From an uncultured Rickettsiales bacterium (lineage in GTDB: Bacteria > Pseudomonadota > Alphaproteobacteria > Rickettsiales > UBA1997), in contig CALXRO010000071.1 of assembly GCA_944390875.1 (NCBI GenBank), forward strand, positions 1 to 10,674: a stretch of DNA of 10,674 nucleotides. Reading direction: 5' to 3'. The translations under genes were made by a program, and so were the position numbers. The notes under the pieces were generated by a model. It was not told the origin of the DNA. It saw only the letters and a list, made by a program, of their open reading frames with translations, and did no database searches. Shown here piece by piece: positions 7,288 to 10,674 of this stretch (the first letter of the stretch is position 1; the number at the start of each line of letters is the position of its first letter).

Positions 7288-8748
7288 CTAAAACTCGCCT
7301 ATATTAATAACATTATTCAAATCTAACTTACCTATTGCGTTCAATAACTTAGCCCTATAGGTAAACCAACTATATTTTGATTCCACATAATTAAGTTTAG
7401 CTTCCTCTAATTTACTATGAACATTCAAAAGTTCAAGTATTGAAATTTTCCCATTTTTATACATACCTAAAGTAACTTTTGCATTCTCTGTAGCTGTTTT
7501 TAAAAGCTCTTTCGTTATAAAAAATTTTTCTTGGTTTATTAGGAAATCATAATAGGAAGATACAACTTCTTTTTCTATAGCTTTCTTTGTGGCATTTATT
7601 TGTAACTCATATGATTTAATTTCTTTTTCCTTTGATCTGATACTGTTTGTAATACTTAAACCACTAAATATAGGGATTGTCATACCGACAGAAACAGAAG
7701 AATTATTGATAAAATCAGTATTACTTTTATCTAAATTTTTTTGAGTTCCAGTAGAAGCATTTAAATCAACAGTTGGATATCTTGAAGTCTTTAAGGCTTT
7801 TAATTCATATTCTAATGCTTTTTTTGTTTCTCTTAATTTCTTTAGATCGGACCTGTTATTAAGAGCGGTTTTTTTAAGTTCTTCAATATCAAGATTAATT
7901 TTATCAGGAATCTGTGAAATATGTTCTACGTCGAATTCAGCATCTGGTTCAAAACCAATTAGTACACTTAATTCAGCTTGTACTTTTTTTGTATTAACTT
8001 TAGCTTCTTTATTTTTTATACTACTTTCAGAATAAGAATTTTCAGCACTTAGCTTATCAACTAATGCCACCATACCTAATTTATATTTCAGTCTCGCAGC
8101 ATCCATTGTGCTTTTGTATAAGTTTAACATGTCTACCATAACTTTTTCCTTTTCATAGGAACTTAATAATGAATAATATGCAGCCAACACATTTAAAATC
8201 AATTGTTCTTCATTTAAATCTAAATCGTATTCAGAGATTTTTTTATTGTGTTTAGATATTTTTAATTTGTAGTAATCTCTTCCAAAACTTATAAGATTCA
8301 TACTTGCACTTATAGAACCACTAAAGTCGTTGCTGGTATTTAAATTTCTTACTATATTGCCATAAGGTGTTTCAAGAATACTATTATAGCCGTCTCTTGC
8401 TGTAAAAGAATAACCAAGATTAGCACCTATTGTTGGCATAAAACCAGCATATGTTGAATAAACACTATTTTGTGCCATGCCAACTCTTAACTTTGCCATC
8501 TCTACAGTTTCATTTTTTGCTAATGCTAAACCTAATGCAGATTTTAGATCTAGGACTATATTTTCTTTTTGTTTTTTCTCTTTTTTTTCATTGTCAGCCT
8601 TTTTTAATGATTTTTCATTATCTAATTCATTATTTTTTACTATTTCTTTGTTTTCTTTATTATTTATATTTTTTATTTCTTTCCTAGTGTTTTTAGCATT
8701 AACTGAAGCATATATTGAAAAAAGCATAAACACCAATATTTTCAGCAT
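7288..8748 (-). CDS. TolC-like outer membrane efflux protein
   Basis: This gene encodes 486 residues of the outer membrane efflux protein family (OEP), whose trimers form an outer-membrane barrel with a long periplasmic helical tunnel. The start MLKILVFMLFSIYASVNA is a clear Sec signal peptide cut after residue 18; there is no lipobox cysteine, so it is not an NodT/OprM-type lipoprotein. Residues 19-62 form an unusual Lys/Glu/Asn-rich linker. The first OEP repeat begins at about 66 (LDLKSALGLALAKNETVEMA) and includes the beta-strand stretch with GYSFTARDGYNS; the second repeat begins near 300 (LNNRSDLKKLRE). The C-terminal helix ends in LLNAIGKL followed by a short tail. It is the first gene of the operon, 2 bp before the adaptor. 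Its ATG at 8748 is preceded by a weak AATAGG six bases upstream. Confidence 0.92.
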   Translation of the reverse strand: MLKILVFMLFSIYASVNAKNTRKEIKNINNKENKEIVKNNELDNEKSLKKADNEKKEKKQKENIVLDLKSALGLALAKNETVEMAKLRVGMAQNSVYSTYAGFMPTIGANLGYSFTARDGYNSILETPYGNIVRNLNTSNDFSGSISASMNLISFGRDYYKLKISKHNKKISEYDLDLNEEQLILNVLAAYYSLLSSYEKEKVMVDMLNLYKSTMDAARLKYKLGMVALVDKLSAENSYSESSIKNKEAKVNTKKVQAELSVLIGFEPDAEFDVEHISQIPDKINLDIEELKKTALNNRSDLKKLRETKKALEYELKALKTSRYPTVDLNASTGTQKNLDKSNTDFINNSSVSVGMTIPIFSGLSITNSIRSKEKEIKSYELQINATKKAIEKEVVSSYYDFLINQEKFFITKELLKTATENAKVTLGMYKNGKISILELLNVHSKLEEAKLNYVESKYSWFTYRAKLLNAIGKLDLNNVINIGEF

Positions 8749-8782
8749 AACAACCTATTAAACAAAATGTTATTTACAGATT

Positions 8783-8810
8783 ATTATAAAAATAATATAT
8801 AAATTGTCAA
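8783..8810 (-). promoter_or_regulatory. Consensus sigma70 promoter of the tolC-macA-ABC-folKP-mfd operon
   Basis: On the - strand there is a perfect TTGACA (8810-8805), a 16-base spacer and a perfect TATAAT (8788-8783). Transcription would start near 8776, giving a leader of about 27 bases before the tolC-like ATG at 8748. Both hexamers match consensus exactly and lie directly in front of a packed operon, so this is far better than the AT-rich background. No operator is evident. Confidence 0.8.
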
Positions 8811-8812
8811 TT

Positions 8813-8880
8813 AAATTATTTAGAAATTTATTAACTATTATTTTTTTGTTATTTATACTATTTATAAATTTAAATAATTT
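8813..8880. repeat. Imperfect inverted repeat across the end of dciA
   Basis: Bases 8813-8831 pair with 8864-8880 as a 10-bp plus a 7-bp stem with a 2-base bulge and a 32-base loop. The right arm includes the last codons and stop of the DciA gene. It lies between two transcription units and could end the upstream one, but the stem is nearly pure A-T, the loop is long and no U-run follows it, so a chance match is quite possible. Confidence 0.25.
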
Positions 8881-9208
8881 TTGGCACCTCTTTCACTGAT
8901 ATTTTTAAAACAGCTTGATAGCCAAACATAGAATTAATAACATCTAGTATATAAAGTATGTTATTATTCAAATAAAATGAAGCTGCAGAATTATAGCTTG
9001 AAATAACTATATTACATTGTCTACCTTCATTTAATATTGAAACTTTTTCAAGTGCAAAATATTTTGAATATTTAATATTAAATATTTTATCCCAATTAGC
9101 AACTAAAGTATAAATAAATGTAAATTTTGGGCTTTTTAAAATAGGCTTTATTACTGTCTTTAATGAATTTTTTAGACTTTTTGTTCCAATACCACGAATA
9201 TCAGACAT
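8870..9208 (-). CDS. dciA: DciA-like protein (DUF721), probable replicative helicase loader/operator
   Basis: The 112-residue product resembles the short DUF721 proteins of alphaproteobacteria. After a basic N-terminus, residues 30-112 follow the family pattern: a hydrophobic helix with an invariant-looking Trp39 (LVANWDKIF), then a short beta segment, then CNIVISSYNSAASFYLNNN, and finally ILDVINSMFGYQAVLKISV, which matches the usual ending in which a helix leads to an FGY-x-A-V strand. The common Gly after the Trp motif is replaced by Asn. DciA proteins interact with the replicative helicase DnaB and assist its loading where DnaC is absent; whether this one does is inference. The ATG at 9208 overlaps the rbfA stop by 8 bases, indicating translational coupling. 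Confidence 0.75.
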   Translation of the reverse strand: MSDIRGIGTKSLKNSLKTVIKPILKSPKFTFIYTLVANWDKIFNIKYSKYFALEKVSILNEGRQCNIVISSYNSAASFYLNNNILYILDVINSMFGYQAVLKISVKEVPKII

Positions 9209-9590
9209 TAAACTTTTCTTTTTCTATTTTTATTAAATCCAATACGCGTTGTTTTTTCTTATTTTCTTCTTCTATAAAAAAAATTATTTCTGGAACATAT
9301 TTTGATTTAAATTTTTGTGATACTATATTTCTAACTTGCTTTACAAAATCTTTGTTTAATTTTTTAACTAATTCCTTTTTATGTATATCATCAGTTCCAA
9401 AAATATCAATAACAACTTTTGCATTGAGCAAATCTTTGCTCATATCAACATAAACTACATTCACAAAAATTTGTTGGCTATTTAATGAAAAGCTACTCTT
9501 AACAAACAAATCGTTTAATATTCTTTGTAATTTAGATGCTTTTTGTAGTTGAAAATTTGTTTTATTTTCTTTACTATAGTTTATTTTCAT
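9201..9590 (-). CDS. rbfA: Ribosome-binding factor A
   Basis: RbfA binds the 30S subunit in late maturation and helps process the 5' end of 16S rRNA. From the ATG at 9590 the protein has 129 residues, the usual size. The family pattern is visible: an N-terminal helix (LQRILNDLFVK), then VNVVYVDMSKDLLNAKVVIDIFG (central strands with the DM-S-DL motif), a helix beginning KKELVKKLNKDF, then RNIVSQKFKSKYVPEIIFFIEE, matching the usual R-x-x-(V/L)-x3-(L/F)-x3-x-x-P-E-(I/L)-x-F. A GTG at 9623 and an ATG at 9617 in the same frame would add about 10 hydrophobic residues and overlap the upstream gene by 44-50 bases, so I prefer 9590, though no start has a good Shine-Dalgarno sequence. rbfA is usually next to infB or truB; here neither is present. 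Confidence 0.85.
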   Translation of the reverse strand: MKINYSKENKTNFQLQKASKLQRILNDLFVKSSFSLNSQQIFVNVVYVDMSKDLLNAKVVIDIFGTDDIHKKELVKKLNKDFVKQVRNIVSQKFKSKYVPEIIFFIEEENKKKQRVLDLIKIEKEKFNV

Positions 9591-10179
9591 AACTTTGAGA
9601 TATAAAATAAATACCATTTTCACAAACTATAAAATCTTTAACTTCATTTTGCAAAAGTTTTTTTCTTATATTATAAACTGTTGTTTCCAATACATTACTT
9701 TCTATTGATTTTGAACCCCATACAGTTTTCAATAAATTGTCCTTATTTTTGTTGTTATTATTGGTTATTTCTAGTAAAAATTCCAATTCTTTTTCGGTAA
9801 ATTTTATAATTTTATTATCTATAGTTAATGTTTTTGTATTCTTATTTATAATCCCTATTGGTAAAGTTACTATATTTTTTTTAAAATAATCAAAGAAAGA
9901 ATAAATTTTATCAATTAAATAAGATAATTTAAATGGTTTAGTTATATTAATAACACTAATTCTCTTTATAAGAAAATTATTTATATTTATTATCAATTTA
10001 TTATATTCTTCAGTTATTTTGTTTAATATATTGTCAATTTCTTCTTTTGCAATGCCATCAAAGATTATTATATTATTTTTATTTATATCATCAAGAGAAT
10101 CGTCAATAATTATATCTTTAAATTCGGATTTTATGACATCGAAAAGTAGTTTATCATCGGAAATTAGAGCTAATCTCAT
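9574..10179 (-). CDS. OmpR-type winged-helix regulator with a shortened, degenerate receiver
   Basis: The 201-residue protein has a receiver-like part (1-95) and a C-terminal winged helix (about 103-195). The latter is convincing: FTEKELEFLLEI at 127-138, LLKTVWG at 149-155, then LETTVYNIRKKL at 164-175, and ENGIYFI at 187-193, which fits the alphaproteobacterial LTEKE...VWG...LETHIYRLRQK...EGGYRL pattern. In the receiver, Asp8-Asp9, Asp41 (end of the strand NIIIFD) and Lys81 (in ITKPF) correspond to the acidic pair, phosphoacceptor and conserved Lys. But the strand-4 Thr/Ser appears to be Asn, and the fourth helix with the usual AGADDY segment is nearly gone: only about eight residues separate strands 4 and 5. 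Phosphorylation may thus not switch it normally. No kinase gene lies in the window. It starts 4 bp after the pgpA stop. Confidence 0.8.
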   Translation of the reverse strand: MRLALISDDKLLFDVIKSEFKDIIIDDSLDDINKNNIIIFDGIAKEEIDNILNKITEEYNKLIININNFLIKRISVINITKPFKLSYLIDKIYSFFDYFKKNIVTLPIGIINKNTKTLTIDNKIIKFTEKELEFLLEITNNNNKNKDNLLKTVWGSKSIESNVLETTVYNIRKKLLQNEVKDFIVCENGIYFISQSYENKL

Positions 10180-10183
10180 TATT

Positions 10184-10674
10184 TTAAAGTAATTTTATAG
10201 TAATTATTATTATAATTAGGTCTGTTATACCAGCAAAAACTCCGCCAACAATATCATCAAGCATTATACCAATAGCATTTTTAATATTAGAATCAATTTT
10301 GCCTATTATCCATGGTTTTTTTATGTCAAAAAATCTAAACAATATTATTGGGAAAATCATAATCAAAAAGCTTATCAATATATCGTGTTTTGAAGTAAAT
10401 AACTGTACATCTGTTTTTGATAAGAAATATACATGAAATAATGGTATAAAGAAACTTATTAATTGGCCAACAACTTCATCTATAACAACTTCTTTCGGAT
10501 CATCTAGATTTTTTTCAGTAACATATTTTTTTATATGTATATAACCTATAATATATATAGATAATATTATTAAAGCAATTACAAATATTGGATTATCTAT
10601 TTGGAAATAATTTATTACCAATGCAATTAAAAACCATAGTGGTAATGTGGCTATACTTGCAACTGTTCCTGGAC
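10184..10674 (-). CDS. pgpA: Phosphatidylglycerophosphatase A, 5' end outside the window
   Basis: PgpA removes the phosphate from phosphatidylglycerophosphate to give phosphatidylglycerol, in the inner membrane. A TTG at 10621 could be taken as start, but the frame stays open to the right edge and adds PGTVASIATLPL, which is the conserved N-terminal PGT-x-(G/A)-S motif of the family, so the gene is partial. Other family motifs are present: DPKEVVIDEVVGQ, a strand-helix segment with FRFFDIKKPWII, and GIMLDDIVGG near the C-terminus, which carry the acidic catalytic residues. Four hydrophobic segments are visible, as expected of this integral membrane enzyme. The TAA at 10186-10184 lies 4 bases before the regulator's ATG, so the two are likely co-transcribed. 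Confidence 0.93.
   Translation of the reverse strand, partial: PGTVASIATLPLWFLIALVINYFQIDNPIFVIALIILSIYIIGYIHIKKYVTEKNLDDPKEVVIDEVVGQLISFFIPLFHVYFLSKTDVQLFTSKHDILISFLIMIFPIILFRFFDIKKPWIIGKIDSNIKNAIGIMLDDIVGGVFAGITDLIIIIITIKLL

Noticed and set aside
8451..8761. Two + strand frames of 78 and 94 codons opposite the start of the TolC-like gene.
   Set aside because: Their Phe/Leu/Ser-rich composition is the antisense image of the Lys/Glu/Asn-rich linker, and the opposite strand carries a clear signal peptide and OEP gene.
9163..9453. A 96-codon + strand frame opposite rbfA.
   Set aside because: RbfA on the other strand is a recognisable family; this frame has no start signal and is a shadow.
10184..10621. 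pgpA starting at a TTG at 10621.
   Set aside because: The frame continues to the right edge and encodes the conserved PGT motif of PgpA, so the true start lies outside the window.

Overview
The window is very AT-rich (roughly a quarter G+C by eye) and gene-dense, from a Gram-negative bacterium, since it encodes a TolC-type outer membrane protein with its periplasmic adaptor. The alphaproteobacterial style of the DUF721/DciA protein and of the OmpR-like regulator, the fused FolK-FolP enzyme (a fusion known from Rickettsia and Chlamydia), the AT bias, the close gene packing and the shortened proteins together suggest an AT-rich alphaproteobacterium, possibly host-associated with a reduced genome. 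That lineage is inference; there is no rRNA or other decisive marker here.

Layout. (1) Bases 1-1235, + strand: the 3' part (410 codons) of a large protein that I do not recognise; its reading frame is open to the left edge. (2) A perfect 15-bp inverted repeat at 1268-1302 lies between this gene and a convergent - strand gene (1315-1854) for a small, probably exported, unknown protein. (3) From 8748 down to 1986, - strand, one tightly packed unit: TolC-like outer membrane protein, MacA-like adaptor, MacB/LolD-type ABC ATPase, FolK-FolP fusion, and an Mfd-type translocase that lacks its whole N-terminal UvrB-like part. A consensus sigma70 promoter (TTGACA, 16 bp, TATAAT) sits immediately upstream. 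(4) From the right edge down to 8870, - strand: pgpA (5' end outside the window), an OmpR-type regulator with a degenerate receiver, rbfA, and a DciA/DUF721 protein, all overlapping or nearly touching, so probably one transcript. There are no tRNA or rRNA genes, insertion sequences or CRISPR arrays that I can see, and no non-coding gap longer than about 130 bp.

How the genes fit together. The tolC-macA-ATPase set should form a trans-envelope efflux or secretion machine, but the membrane permease that normally follows the ATPase is absent and folKP follows directly. Folate synthesis (FolKP) and a shortened transcription-coupled translocase (Mfd) are probably co-transcribed with it. The other unit mixes phospholipid synthesis (PgpA), regulation, ribosome maturation (RbfA) and replication (DciA). 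The points most worth a second look are the N-terminally deleted Mfd, the ABC ATPase with no permease, the degenerate response regulator, and the two unrecognised proteins at the left end.
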